Below are positions 1-11,910 of a stretch of DNA of 55,162 nucleotides, piece after piece; position 1 is the first letter of the stretch, and each line of letters starts with the position of its first letter. This DNA comes from Ichthyophonus hoferi (taxonomy: Eukaryota; Opisthokonta; Ichthyosporea; Ichthyophonida; Ichthyophonidae), in the NCBI GenBank assembly GCA_002751075.1, contig NAOQ01000039.1:18298-73459 (forward strand). The letters are read 5' to 3'. Under the pieces are notes generated by a model, which was given only the letters and a program-made list of their open reading frames with translations, did not search any database and was not told the origin of the DNA. The position numbers and the translations under genes are program-made.

Positions 1-453
1 ACATACATACATACATGCATACGTACATAAATAAATAAATACATAAATACATACATACGTACATGCATGCATTCATACACACTGATTTACCTGCTTACAT
101 GCATACCTGCTTATACATACACAATACATATATTTATATATATACATACATGCATACATACGGAAGTAAGGGGGAAGAGTCTATTGGCAATAATAGGTCA
201 GGGGTAGTAGTGTTGATGTTGTTGTCCTCTTCAACTATTTAAATTCCTATCTATTTAGCTGTATCCTACAAGATATTTTTACTTTATGTAAAATGTATCA
301 ACTTTTCTCGCCATCAATATCATTTCAACGCTTGTGTCTTTTTTTTTCTTTTTTCTTTTTCTTTTTAGTTTTACCAAGATAGAAATATCAACAATGTTTC
401 TACCCATTGTTGTGATTTGTTCTCTTACTGTTCTATTATTTTATCATTTTCAG
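1..453. other. Left edge: simple repeats and intron/upstream sequence
   Basis: The first 165 bases are a degraded (CATA)n tract. The rest is AT-rich and ends in a pyrimidine-rich splice acceptor at 452-453 for the dehydrogenase gene. I looked for an exon carrying the start codon and the Gly-rich TGxxxGIG loop of that gene and found none, so it either lies to the left of the window or is too short to recognise. Confidence 0.6.
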
Positions 454-2511
454 GAATATGCCTTGCATTATGTAGTCGCACCAAGAGTCAGTTAGAGGGG
501 GTAGCTAAGGAATGCACTGCGGCTGGAGCTCCTAATATAGAAATCTATGCCGTTGACCTTAGGTACGGAATATGTGATAGATGAAATTGCTGTTTAAAAT
601 TTATAAATAGCTTCATGCACATCTATATGGCGGTTTAGAAAATGAAATAGTAAAGAACATGCAATTTTAGGTGTAGGAACTTCTATTTCATATTTCATAT
701 GTCGTTATATGTTTTTAAAATTGTATACATGTATGTGTGCATGTTAGTATGTATGAGAGTAAAAACATGGTGTCATTTACTTGGTAGGTTGGTTTAGTAA
801 AGCAAACCCCCCCTTATACCATAGAGAGCTAAAAATTTATATAAACATATTAAAGATGGTTTGGGTAGTAGTGGTTTTTATTTAAAGGCCAATTAAATTA
901 TATGTTTAGCAAAAAGATAAGGCATGGCAGTAGATAATGTTTGTTATTAAAATACAGCATTACATCCGCACCCATTTAGAGTACTATGCAATCATTACCA
1001 TTTTGACTACAAACCAATACCATTATTCCTTCCAGTTCTACCTCCAAAAATACATATTTGATAAATTTATTTTCTGTTAAACATAAACAGAGACAGATTC
1101 AGTCACTGTGACCTATATCCATTCAGAATTGGGAGAATGCTGAACTAAGGGGTGTTTTAATGTGTTCCTTTACATACATGAAGTATTGATATGGTGCGAC
1201 CTATTTTTGTCTCCTGACTAAATATGCAATGGTATTTGTTAATCACAATAAATTATTATAGTGATTTAAAGAGATAACCAAATTAACTAAATATTCATCT
1301 TTTGAACATCTTCTTACTGTAAAAAAAAAATAGCAAGCGTGAAGAAATAGATAGTCTAGTTGAGGAGCTTCTTACACTGCACCAAAAGGTCGACATCCTA
1401 GTCAATAACGCTGGAATAATTGTATGTGGAACCGCCCTAAAAGGGAATCCAGATGAGTGGGAGAAACTGATGGCAGTGAATGTACTTGCTCCCATGCGGC
1501 TTACACGTAAACTGGCACCAGCTATGAAGGAAGGAGGTGGAGGTAGGTTTGCTGTCATATTGATGTCTTGATGTCTATATTTTCTAGTTTATAGATTTAT
1601 TTCAATCAGTGACTGACTGAATTTTATTGTACGTATGTCTCTACTTATATATACACACATACATATATATATATATGTACTCATCAAACTGGCCTTCAGG
1701 AACCATCATTAATATTGGATCTGTGGCGGGGTTGGAGACCATGGGTGAATATCATGCACATGGAGCCAGCAAGAGTGCACTGAGAGGGTGGAGTCTTAGC
1801 TGCTCCAACAACCTGGGTCTACACAATATTAAGGCATGTTTTTTTTAAAAAGGCTACAGACTGATTTATTGTGTCCAAGGTTTAACGTTTGTCAGAATTG
1901 CTGCTATCATCATTTACTTTGTACAATCTATACATTATACAAGATATGAATCTCCTTCCTATATATCGATATATTATAAAGTACCATGTATATGATAATA
2001 TAATCATGCACCCCACCATCAATTAACTATTTTTTTTTGTTTCATTTATTTCTAATTTATTTTTTATATACAGTAATCAATACAGATACTGTACAACACA
2101 CCATGTAAATATATATAAATATATGCTAGAAAAGAAATGGTTATCTCATTTAGATATTTCTTTATATAACTAGAATCATATAATATAATTGACAATTACT
2201 CTTGCATATATAGTTTTACAAACATAGGCATTCCCTCAATTCTAAATAGATATAGGTTACAGGGAATGAGCCTTTCACTACTTATTTTTGGCATTATATA
2301 TATATTCTAATATACATTGCATGGGTAGGTGGTCCTGATCAATCCAGAGTACATCAACACAGGCATGGCAAAAGATCCCAATCTGATATACGACAGGATG
2401 CTAGATCCAGATGACGTTGCTCAGGCCTCTCTGTTAGCACTGCACGCTTCCCCTGCCTGCGTACCACAGGAGATTACTCTTCGCCTTACCTTATCTTGCA
2501 TGAAGGACTAA
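454..2511 (+). CDS. Short-chain dehydrogenase/reductase (SDR), 5' incomplete
   Basis: Classical SDR, an NAD(P)-dependent oxidoreductase; the substrate cannot be told from sequence. Four exons fit in phase: 454-562, 1334-1542, 1700-1833 and 2329-2511 (TAA). Exon 1 encodes beta2 and the cofactor-specificity region (ALCSRTKSQLEG, then AVDLS). Exon 2 has the structural NNAG motif and the active-site Asn region (MAVNVLAP). Exon 3 has the catalytic Ser (INIGSVAG) and the active-site Lys (HGASKSAL). Exon 4 has INPEYINT, the equivalent of PG-x-V-x-T. The residue at the catalytic Tyr position, 13 after the Ser and 4 before the Lys, is His. The third intron has a GC donor (AAG|GCATGT). About 210 residues are visible, so only roughly the first 30 are missing. 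A poly(A) signal AATAAA lies at 2663-2668. It is tail-to-tail with the HSP40 at 3558. Confidence 0.93.
2232..2290 (+). repeat. Dispersed repeat family B, copy 1
   Basis: About 60 bases around TTCTAAATAGATATAGGTTA in intron 3 of the SDR gene match 38411-38470 with scattered differences (both contain TTCTAAATAGAT, an AGGT.ACAGGGA block and TACTTATTTT). The family is not recognised; only a short core is shared. Confidence 0.55.
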
Positions 2512-3557
2512 TACATTTGCTGAGTAGTGGAAAAACTTCGGATTTGTTAAACTGGTATTGCACGCCAACCATATGATGAGGTTTCAATCCAAGTATATGT
2601 AGTCCGTGTATACAAAGGGTCACGTGACAAATCCCCTTCATTCAGTATTCTCTGTTCTTCTAAATAAACATATAAGTCACAAAAACACTCCTGTCTCTAC
2701 TTACTCTTCCCAACACAACTCGATATTGGCAATAAAGAAAATAAAGCTAATTTCCGACATGAAAATTATAAAGTTGGATAGAATCAGGACTAGCCCCATG
2801 ACTAATCATAACTAAGGTTTGAAGGCTTACACTCTAATGAGTTTTGATCAATACTTTAATTTTCAGACTACATATGCAATCATAATTGCCTAAAATATTA
2901 TATAATTATAGCCATATCAAGAAATTCGTGAATTAAGTAAATATTCATTTTTCAAATACTTTAGTTCGAGACAGTATATATTTATAAACTCAATCATAGT
3001 CTTGGAATAACTTTAAAATTGATTGTAGATCAATAAGGTGCCTATATCAACATTACTTTACAATTAAACACATCATTTGATACTTAAGCACAATTTTTCC
3101 TTGCACATATACAAAAAATATAATAGTATCGATTATAAGAATAAAATTCTTTTCATGCTTGAGGGAAGTAAATTTGTAGGAACGACCTAATATATCTAGT
3201 AATATATGGCAATGTAGCCTATAATTGGGAGAAAACAAATTGCTAAAATTTAGATATGAATAATAATATTTCATTGTAAATTATACTATCGAGCTATAAG
3301 TACATGGTATAGTTTGCATATTGACACCAACAATACCTATGGCATTTTATTATTATCTGGGATTATTTATTTCTTACTTTTCCCGTTAGGTGGCCACTAA
3401 AATAGTATGCTAGCGGTAAATGTAAAACGAATAAACCTATAACGATATATATATATTATTGCAGTAAATAGGCGAGTTCAAAATTACAATTCGATTATCT
3501 TAAATGCGAAAATGGAAGTAGACCCAATATACTTAGCATTCGTTTATTATTATTTTT
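2512..3557. other. Convergent intergenic region, SDR / HSP40
   Basis: Holds the SDR 3' untranslated region with AATAAA at 2663-2668, then unremarkable AT-rich DNA. For the HSP40 on the minus strand a poly(A) signal (TTTATT on the plus strand, near 3543) lies only about ten bases beyond its stop codon. No further gene seen. Confidence 0.5.
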
Positions 3558-4682
3558 CTAATTTAATACAGCAGTAATAGCGTCTATCTGCAGTGCATTC
3601 AGATCAGTTGGCAAACGAACATCGAATTTAACAATCAAGTCACCCTGTCCACCAGACTTTCTAGGCATACCATACCCATAAATTATATGCTGAGAACCAG
3701 GTTGTACAGTAGCATTAAGCGAAATATTTACAGTCCCACCATTGACAGTAGGAATATTTCCAGTAAAGCCATTGAGAGCTTCCCTTAGCGATAGAGATGT
3801 AGTACATTTAAGATTATCACCATCACGTTTAAATATACCATCTGGCTTCTCTTTGATTATAATCACAATATCTTGTGGTGCCTGCCCCACACGTACATCA
3901 CCTTGTCCTGCAAACCTGATCTTTGTTCCTTCTTTCCACCCTGCTTGTACATCTACCTGCAATACCTTGGCCTCAGGTGTTGATATACCTGTCTTAAGAT
4001 CTTCCACTGTCCGTGTAATCTTAAGCTTCTTTTGTGTCCCACTATATAATTCCGCTAGGGTACATAGCAAAAAATACTTCATCTCTGTATTCTTCGGCTT
4101 ATGCTTCTGATAGCTATCACTATAATATTGCCTTCCCAAGTCAAAGGTAAAATCGGAATTTACTCGTTTCCTTTGTGGATCCTTTGTACTTTCATCTACA
4201 TGCTGTCTCTTGTAATTCGTTCCCGAGGTGGAACTTTTCATGAAGTCATTAAAATCTAAATTACAACCCATGTCATTACGAAACATTTTTGAAAATATAT
4301 CATCAGCATCATGTGAGGAGAATTGATGATATCCTCCTGTGGTCCCTCCGGTCGATTGAAAAGAAAATCCATTGTTCATACCAAAACTACCTCTCGGAAA
4401 ACCAAAATAATGACTAGAAGTACTAGATGTATTGGGATCTGGTGGACTGTTTTTGCACCTAACGTCACCATACAGGTCATAGATTTGTTTTCTTCTAGGA
4501 TCAGAAAGAACATAATATGCCTCAGAGATGTCCTGAAATTTTTTTGTGGCGGTGTCCTTAATATCAGGGTTCTTGTCAGGATGCCATCTCATAGCTAGTT
4601 TGCGATAGGCTTTCTTGATTGCCTCTTCGTCAGCATTTCCTTTGGGAACGCCAAGGAGTGCGTAATAATCTTGACTACCCAT
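3558..4682 (-). CDS. Type II HSP40 (DNAJB family), intronless, divergent paralog
   Basis: A 374-residue J-protein co-chaperone: the J domain stimulates HSP70 ATPase and the C-terminal domains bind unfolded clients. The J domain is residues 1-70 with HPD at 34-36. There is no zinc finger, so it is type II. Substrate-binding CTD1 starts near residue 200 ([14 protein letters not shown]) and is followed by CTD2 (GYGMPRKSGGQGDLIVKFDV), ending LN. It is intronless although most neighbours have many introns. Compared with its paralog at 12462-14054 the G/F linker has lost most of its glycines and become Ser/Thr/Asn/Lys-rich, and the EEGLKGG stretch after the J domain is changed to a Cys/Asn/Pro-rich one. 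Conserved CTD blocks and an open frame argue against a pseudogene. It is either a fast-evolving duplicate or an old retrocopy under selection. Confidence 0.94.
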   Translation of the reverse strand: MGSQDYYALLGVPKGNADEEAIKKAYRKLAMRWHPDKNPDIKDTATKKFQDISEAYYVLSDPRRKQIYDLYGDVRCKNSPPDPNTSSTSSHYFGFPRGSFGMNNGFSFQSTGGTTGGYHQFSSHDADDIFSKMFRNDMGCNLDFNDFMKSSTSGTNYKRQHVDESTKDPQRKRVNSDFTFDLGRQYYSDSYQKHKPKNTEMKYFLLCTLAELYSGTQKKLKITRTVEDLKTGISTPEAKVLQVDVQAGWKEGTKIRFAGQGDVRVGQAPQDIVIIIKEKPDGIFKRDGDNLKCTTSLSLREALNGFTGNIPTVNGGTVNISLNATVQPGSQHIIYGYGMPRKSGGQGDLIVKFDVRLPTDLNALQIDAITAVLN

Positions 4683-5574
4683 TAATTATTATCTACCGTT
4701 AAGGCCAATTTTTTTAACATGTTGAGCCTGCCATGCTGTATATTATGTATGGTGCATAGAGTATCTAGATATTATAAAGTACAAATCTAATGACAAATAT
4801 GTATCGTATGGCTATTTCTAAACTTATGGCTAGGGTAATACCACAACACAAACTAATCTAAGATAACGATAGCCAAACATCCCAACAACCATCCATGCGC
4901 AAAAATACATAATAAATTGATGCGTGTGCAGCCCTATATATTCTGGTATTCAAATCCTGAGGAGTGTAAATTATTTTACTACAGGAAAAACTTCCAACAG
5001 GTCATAGAGAATTAAAAGTACCTTTTTCTGGCTTTAAAATAAACTATTTATTATTATGTTTATAAAATTAAAAAGAAAAAATAAAATTATAATCGAAAAT
5101 ATTGTAAATTGTTCTTTTTCTTAATTCTTAATTTTTTATTTTAAAGGAATACTAGTTGTAGATAGACATAATTTTATATTGCAATAAAATCGCGAGTGTT
5201 CCGGGCAAAATTGTCTGGCCAATCATCTTGCGGATAATCGAACAAATAAGAGACCTTCATTTCATCGTTGTTTTGTTTTTTTATGAATTTTAACTAATTT
5301 CATTTGCATATTAAATAAACTTGCTACTATTTATATTTAGATAGCTCTTCCTATTATCCGTATAACCTTTTACGCCTAAACCTTCTTATTTTTTTACTAT
5401 TGTTTTTTTTGCTTATATTGTAACAAAAAAATATGTAGAAGGCTTCTAATGTAGGGTTACTGGATAGACTAGGTTTAAATATGCCTTTGTATAGGCTTAT
5501 GTTGTTAAGAGAATCCGTAAATATATCTCTAAAACGTAATACTTCCCTTAAAAGATCTAATGAATAGTTAATAG
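4683..5574. other. Upstream of HSP40 copy 1, no gene seen
   Basis: Very AT-rich DNA. I looked for heat-shock elements (alternating GAA/TTC at 2-base spacing) close to the start of the HSP40 at 4682 and saw none that is convincing. No coding exon recognised. Confidence 0.4.
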
Positions 5575-6770
5575 ATTTAGGTTTTAATTAATAAAGATAG
5601 CAGTGGTTGGCGGTCTTTAACTAGCTGGTTAATATGGTATACTGCGATTACAGGTATAGATCAACCACTCAGAGTGCCCCCTTTAAAGGCTCAATGAATA
5701 GTTGATAAATTTCGATTTTAGTCCACAGGCTTCAGGGGTCGCCAATTGAGTGTTGTATATAGGACTATATATATAATAATATTATTTAACAAATAGTAAA
5801 TAAATGCAAAGCTTTGTGTGTCACAAACGCATTCGTATTTTCTCCCATACTGGTATTACACATGTATATAGGCATACGGGGCACCGTGTATGCCCGGGTG
5901 TGCCGGGGCGTTTATTGGTTGCTTCCGTTTCCTTGTATCCTTTCCCGACTTTAGTTTATTGCGAGCATGTGTTGTTCATCATTGTAAATAGGGCCGATGA
6001 TCGTAAGGATCCTTATTGAAAAATCCATTTGGCTGGTTATAATCATTATTTAATCGACTAGTACTGGACCAATTACTTCATGATCTACTTGTTATCAGAA
6101 CTTAAGAGCCAATTTTGTGTATATATTGAGTATTGTTGGACTCGAACGTGACTAAGAAACTCTCAGTGTTATTGGTAGGGGAAAGATTCTCAGAACACTG
6201 GCGCTTAATTTCATGTGCTAGAACTGATCTAAGCACTACAATAAAGATATATGATGATTATAGAATACAAGGCCAAGTATCTTCTAATAATTAAGATGAA
6301 ATGCAAAGCTTTGTTTTATAATGGTTTAAATATCATTTCCCGTGTTTATTATTAATTATTTTCATTCCTTTTATCCTTTCCGTAACATCCGTTTATCGCA
6401 GGTGTCAATCATAGCTATGTTCATCAACGTCAATGGGGCCTATCCTAAAGATCCTTATTGGTTAATACAACTCAGAAGATTACCGAGGCTCACTAGAATT
6501 ACTTGGTCTTGTCTTGATGATCCAATACTATTGTGTTCACATATAAATGGCTCTTTAGCTAATTTACTCATTAATGTAAGTGCTCACTATTTAATCAACA
6601 TCGGATCAATCATTTCATAATCCACCTGTTATCAGAACTTCGGCTAAACTACGTGCTAATTCGGATTTAACCGGTCTTGCAACAGTTAATGAAGATAGCA
6701 ATGAATATGCTCTTCAGTTAGCTAATTGGTATGGTACGCCATGGGATTATAGGCATATGTAGATATAGTA
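5575..6770 (+). repeat. Cluster of old, diverged direct repeats (family C)
   Basis: Two diverged copies of a unit of about 340 bases lie at 5800-6110 and 6300-6640. Shared landmarks in the same order are AAATGCAAAGCTTTGT-type starts (5803 and 6300), a TTCCTT.TATCCTTTCC block, GGGCC.AT..TAAGGATCC or its TAAAGATCC variant followed by TTATTG, and a (C/A)TTGTTATCAGAACTT-like end. Flanking blocks at about 5590-5665 and 6680-6770 (GATAGCA..., then GGTATG or GGTATA..., then ATTA.AGG.ATA) are also alike, suggesting duplication of a longer segment. Short open frames inside (5804-6019, 6342-6620) are not conserved between the copies, so I do not call them genes. Confidence 0.5.
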
Positions 6771-7549
6771 AATATAAGAATAACCATTAGAGCTTTGGTA
6801 TAAGCCAAAGTCTATAAACTAAAGAAAGGAAAAGGAGGGCAATAATGAGTAATTGATGCTGTATGCATGATATAGGAATAACCAAGGTCTAATGCAAGTA
6901 TAATAGGCTTACAATAATAAAAAAATACATTTACTACCATACTAGCACTATATTAGTAATAGACAATAAATACTTAACTGTATTTCTATGCATACACATA
7001 TATACGATACTGAATACACACGGGTCCAATACAAGCACAGCAAGTCTATAATGCGTGTTAAAAGCACATACTACCGTACCACCACCATATATTCCAATCC
7101 TATACATCTTTCTAACACTATATGTAGGCAGTCAGTCAATTATTTATGAGAGGGAAGGTAAAAAGCATAGAACCTTCAGACTATCAAAGAGCATTTAGGT
7201 CACGTCGTTGCATAATTGTAAACTTTTTTTAAAATAAAAATAATAAAAATAGGCAATACTGTGCCGGCCCCATTTATTGTATAGTATATAATATACATAC
7301 TATCAAATAAGGAAATAACAAATAAACAATAACATTATATTATTATTTTGTTATATTAGGCAAAGACTTCGGGGTGAGGAGAAGGTAAGGCAACTCGCAG
7401 GAGAGGGAACAGAGAGCTGACAACAACATTAAAGATAATTAATAACCCATGCTACACCTTTATACCCTTAGGCCTCTACTCACCATAGTACTCATTCCTC
7501 TCCTACCCTACACATTGTCCTACACTACATATCAGTTACATAACGACAT
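6771..7549. other. Downstream of coatomer epsilon, nothing recognised
   Basis: AT-rich intergenic DNA holding the 3' untranslated region of the coatomer epsilon gene on the minus strand, with a possible poly(A) signal (TTTATT on the plus strand near 7273). No coding exon or RNA gene seen. Confidence 0.4.
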
Positions 7550-10165
7550 CTAAGCAATGACAGAGTACTGAGCAGCTGCTCTGTTAAAGCTATCATCCAT
7601 CTTCTCATATGTCTTCACAAAGGGGTGGGTAGGGGCCATATCCATCAGTTGCGTCATGTAGCGCTTAACTACCTCTGTAGGTTTAGACAGCTTTTGGTTG
7701 ACTACTATCATGTTGACAAGGGTTTGCGGGTCATTACTGTCTAGGCTCATAGCTTCCTGAAGGAGTAGATCGGCTTCGGCGTACTTACCCTAATGGAGAG
7801 AGGGAGCGGGAGTGGGGGAGGGCGAGGGAGTGCATAAGAGTAATATAGTGAGTGGTGAATGTATAGGAAAAAAAAGAAAGGAAGATATAAAGATACAGAT
7901 AGATAAAAGAATTATGTAGAACAGCAAACAACATAGGCAAAAGAAAGAAAAATAAAACACATAATAAACCAACAGAAACAACCTTTATGTAAATAGGTAT
8001 AGAAGAGAGATATGGCAAGATATACTTGTATGACCACATATATACATACTATCATACTATCATAATATAATATTAATATAAAAAAATTAAGAGCTTAAGA
8101 GAAAGCTAGCATGTAACAAAACACACACACAGACATACCTGATGAATCAAGCATGTAGCCTCACCATTCAGCAGGAGGGAGGAGGGGGAGTATTTGACCT
8201 TAAGGTCCTGGTAGATATAGAAGGCTTCTTGGCATTTCTCGCCCCCTACACTAATATGTACCCAGGCTGTTGCCAATTGCGTCAAGGTAGCGTCATCGTC
8301 TATACGTGCCATTCTATTAGAGGGAATTCATAGATATGAGGGTAAGCTGTGATGTTTTTGTTTGAACTTATCTTGTATGTATATATGTATATATATGGAA
8401 ACCATATTGTACTGTTAATCGGTGTCCATCGATCATGTTATTCGAGCTCTAACAGATAATGATAATATGTATGTAATACTTCACCTATATACACCTACCT
8501 TTTCACTTCCTTCACAGCAACATCCACCCTATCCAACTTCAGACATGCCTGTATGATTAAGGCTATACACTCCAGACTATTGGTAGATGCCACAATCTGC
8601 ATTGCCCTATCATAATCACCTTCTAGGTAAGCAATCGTTCCTGCCATTAGCTGAACCGTGGGACTGCTACCACTGATGGGATCTGATAGGATACGCGGGA
8701 GGGCAATGTTAGGGAAAGAGCCAATAGGTGGTTTAAATATAAATAGAGGAATTTGACTAAAAGATAAGTAAGATATTGAAAAATATGTTTATGAGTAACT
8801 GGTGTATATATATATCCTAATACACTGAAGTACATGCACATAACGCAATTGCATTACACAAAAGCCAAGATATACTTTTATAATTAAACACTCATATATA
8901 TATATATGCCCAAGTCTGGGCACTTACATGACAGATATAGTTGAAAGAAAAAAAAGAAAAAAAAAGGAATAATGAGAAATTGAAAGAGAAATGTGCCATT
9001 GAACAGTAGTATAGGTGAATATTGGCAGGTGGAGATATATACAAATATGACTATATGATAACATGGTAGGAGTACGATTATAGATCATATCTATTGTATA
9101 GATGTGTATTGGGTAGTATTGATATTTATACCTATATAAACAGCGGTGTATATGTATGTATGATAATATTTGTATTTATATACGTTGTAATACAGGCATA
9201 TCTTAGCATAAAACGTCTAATCTATTAGCATAAACAAAAAAGTAAACATATCTTTAGTATATTATATAGCTATAATTATTCTTAGACATATGGATATTGA
9301 TATAGACTAGGAATTGGGTATTTAGAAACGTTTTAAAATATCGCCCAATAAAACCATTTTAACATAGAACGCAGTATATAGGATCGAAACATGTAATAGA
9401 AGGAGAAAGTGGAGGAAAAATAGGTATTATCCAAAATAGAATTAATAAAATTAGAATTATAGGAAATTATAGAAAGGGAAAGGGAGAAAATAATCTAGAA
9501 AGGTATAGCAAGAAACTAGAAGTGAGATGCAAAAAGAATCGTAGGATATATGAGTGTAGATAGATGGATAATTAGATATACGACTAGGAACTATAGCTAA
9601 TAATGTTCATAATAAAACAACAACGCAGGGAGCTAAGTAAGGGAGGCTGGGGGCTGGGGGTAGGAACAACGAAAAGAAAAGTATACTACTATGACTATTT
9701 CCAATCCTTTTCTACTCTCTCTCCTTCTTCCCATTAAATTAAATAACATAATGGTAAGGAGGGAGAAGAAGAAAAAGAAGAAAAAGCAAAAAAAAAGAGG
9801 AGGAAGAAGAGAAAAAAATGGCATGATGCAACATCACACACTTCCATACAACCATCTCTAGTTAACATACTTAGTTACCTACCCGCAAGAAGAGCATCCA
9901 GGGCCTCTACCATATTATTATGTTGTGCCGGACTTTGCATATACTGGGCGTAAAACCTCACAGCCTTAAGCTCCGCTTTGGCATTCTCTTGGATTTCATT
10001 CAACACCATGTTGTATTTAGCCTGTGCAATAAATGCCCTGTACATGTATATATCCTTCTCTGCCCTTATATCAGGATCAGAGGGATTGATTCTTTGAGCT
10101 GCGGAAATGCATTGTTGATAATGACCCAAGAAGAAGTTGTTGCGAACGTCAAAAATTTCATCCAT
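7550..10165 (-). CDS. COPE: Coatomer subunit epsilon (epsilon-COP)
   Basis: Epsilon-COP, the TPR-like solenoid subunit that, with alpha- and beta'-COP, forms the outer layer of COPI coats on Golgi-to-ER vesicles. Four minus-strand exons join in phase: 9883-10165, 8499-8682, 8139-8313 and 7550-7789, giving 293 residues against about 300 for the animal family. Landmarks: N-terminal MDEIFDVRNNFFLGHYQQCI; CLKLDRVDVAVKEVK; DDDATLTQLATAW followed by VGGEK; YQDLKVKYSPSSLLLNGEA; DPQTLVNMIVVNQKL; and a terminal HPFVKTYEKMDDSFNRAAAQY. Each exon boundary has a GT donor and AG acceptor, several with the GTAGGT donor common in this window. The start is the first ATG of the conserved N-terminus. The largest intron (8683-9882) shows nothing recognisable. 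No defects seen. Confidence 0.97.
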
Positions 10166-11159
10166 TTTGTGCTGTTCTTGTATGTTGTATAGACAAGGGA
10201 GAGGGGGAGGGAGAAACTAAAACTAAAAATGAAAATAATATAAATAAAGTATAAATATGTTTAACATGATAGGAAAAATAATCTAATAAGATAGCAATAG
10301 ATGGAATAGCGAATGAACCGTTTACGTTGCTAACGAACCACGGCTCATATTCGAGTCGGAATTTGAGCTGAAACAGATCGAACCATATCTAGTTGAAATT
10401 TTAAAATAGTTGATTAGGAAAATTTAAATAATAAGAAATATTATATAAATATCTGCGTAAATAAATAAATGTTATTATTAAATAAAAAATTACATTAAAT
10501 AATAGTGTTTAAATTTATCAAATAAGTTTTCTTTTTATTTATAAAAGTAATGCATATATATTAATATTATATAATAATACTAAAATGGGTCGAACCATGT
10601 CGAATTTAAATTAGTTAATTTGTTTCCAAATTATCTAATAATAATATGAAATATATATATACATGTATATATTATTGGTGTATTAGATAGTGGTGTTTAA
10701 TTAATTTTATTTAATAATTTTATTTATCATTTATATTGGTGATTAAAAGTGAATTTTATTTCTCAATTTATATATTTATATTTGAGATGGTCTGAATGTA
10801 TGTGAATCTGTTTTGACCAATCGATTTTAGGTGAGAGATAGGCAAAGTTAACAATTGAACGTTTTCGATCATTTAATAACTTCGAGTGCTGTTATACCAA
10901 ATGATTACAAAATTCAATTATAAAGTAAATTGTGAGCAACAAAATAATACAGAGAAACCAAGATTATGTAAAAATAAAATTTTAAATTTGAAATATTTTG
11001 GCAACATAAATGAGTAATTTTTTTAATTTTTTTGGTGCAACATGAAATCGGTTACAGTGATTTCTAATTTGTTTATTTGTATTAAAATATAACCTATTCC
11101 GCTTTTATTATTATCTACTATTAATAAAACACTGGAGTCTAACTATAAATTCTACATAG
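10166..11159. other. AT-rich intergenic DNA
   Basis: Upstream of the coatomer epsilon start. Very AT-rich, no exon, RNA gene or clear promoter motif recognised. Confidence 0.4.
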
Positions 11160-11378
11160 CAATGACTCAGATTGAGATTAATTCCTGTATACCATAGTAT
11201 ATTAGGTATACAGTTTGATTGGAATTCAGTCTCATTACAAGCATAACACGGGTTTGAAATAGTATAAATTAACTTCAGTGTGGTTGAGACAGGGCTTCCA
11301 GCTTCCATGTTTACACTATAGTTCGCCTCCTGAAAAGCGTCATTATCTGAGTATTGGCTTAAAATATACACAGGGTAT
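11160..11378 (-). repeat. Dispersed repeat family A, copy 1 (reverse)
   Basis: On the minus strand this matches 20358-20570 and 24497-24705 in order: a TATTTTAAGCC start, AATGACG, CAGGTGGCG-like block (here CAGGAGGCG), ACTATA.TG..AA, AGAAGCCC, a TTTCAA or CTCAA block, GTTAATTTATACTAT, TGAGACTGAATTC, AAACTGTATACC and AATTAATCTCAAT. An 86-codon open frame on the same strand (11111-11371) is only a by-product of the repeat. Family identity unknown. Three well-aligned copies plus a weaker one at 48460-48600 make it a genuine interspersed repeat. Confidence 0.8.
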
Positions 11379-11910
11379 ATTTATCGTATATTTTTCTCGT
11401 TTTAACAAATAGGTAATAAAAGATTTTCTTATTAATATAAAGTCGTTTTAAGAGACTCAAGGAAGAGTATCTATATAAGTCAAGTCAAAAAAGATTCATC
11501 GTGATTGAAAAACATCATGCTACTGAGTTACCTAGATATCAGCATAGAGAATGAAATCACGAAAAAGAAAGTACCCGATGCTAGCTAAACTGGGTGCTTT
11601 CTTGTCAAAGCTACTACAGCATACTACTAATGTTCAAAGTCTACTTGAAAATTTAAATGCAAGATAACTCTATATCCTTGTCTCATTACATTATTTTTAT
11701 AACATGTTCAAACTCGTCATTTTTCACCCATCTACTTGTTGTCAGAATAATACACACACACACATATATATATATATAACGAAAAGATTATGTTATAGAC
11801 TCGCCACAATATCAAAAGTCTATTTTGGGTAAGAGCTCTAATAAAAAACAAACACTAATAACATAATTAGTAATATGTATCGTAATACGCGTATCTAGAT
11901 AACCACACAG
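11379..11910. other. Spacer, nothing firm
   Basis: AT-rich DNA with a short (CA)n(TA)n tract near 11755-11780. A motif GATGCTAGCT at 11577 recurs near 18465 in a similar A-rich context, too short to call a repeat. No gene supported. Confidence 0.35.
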
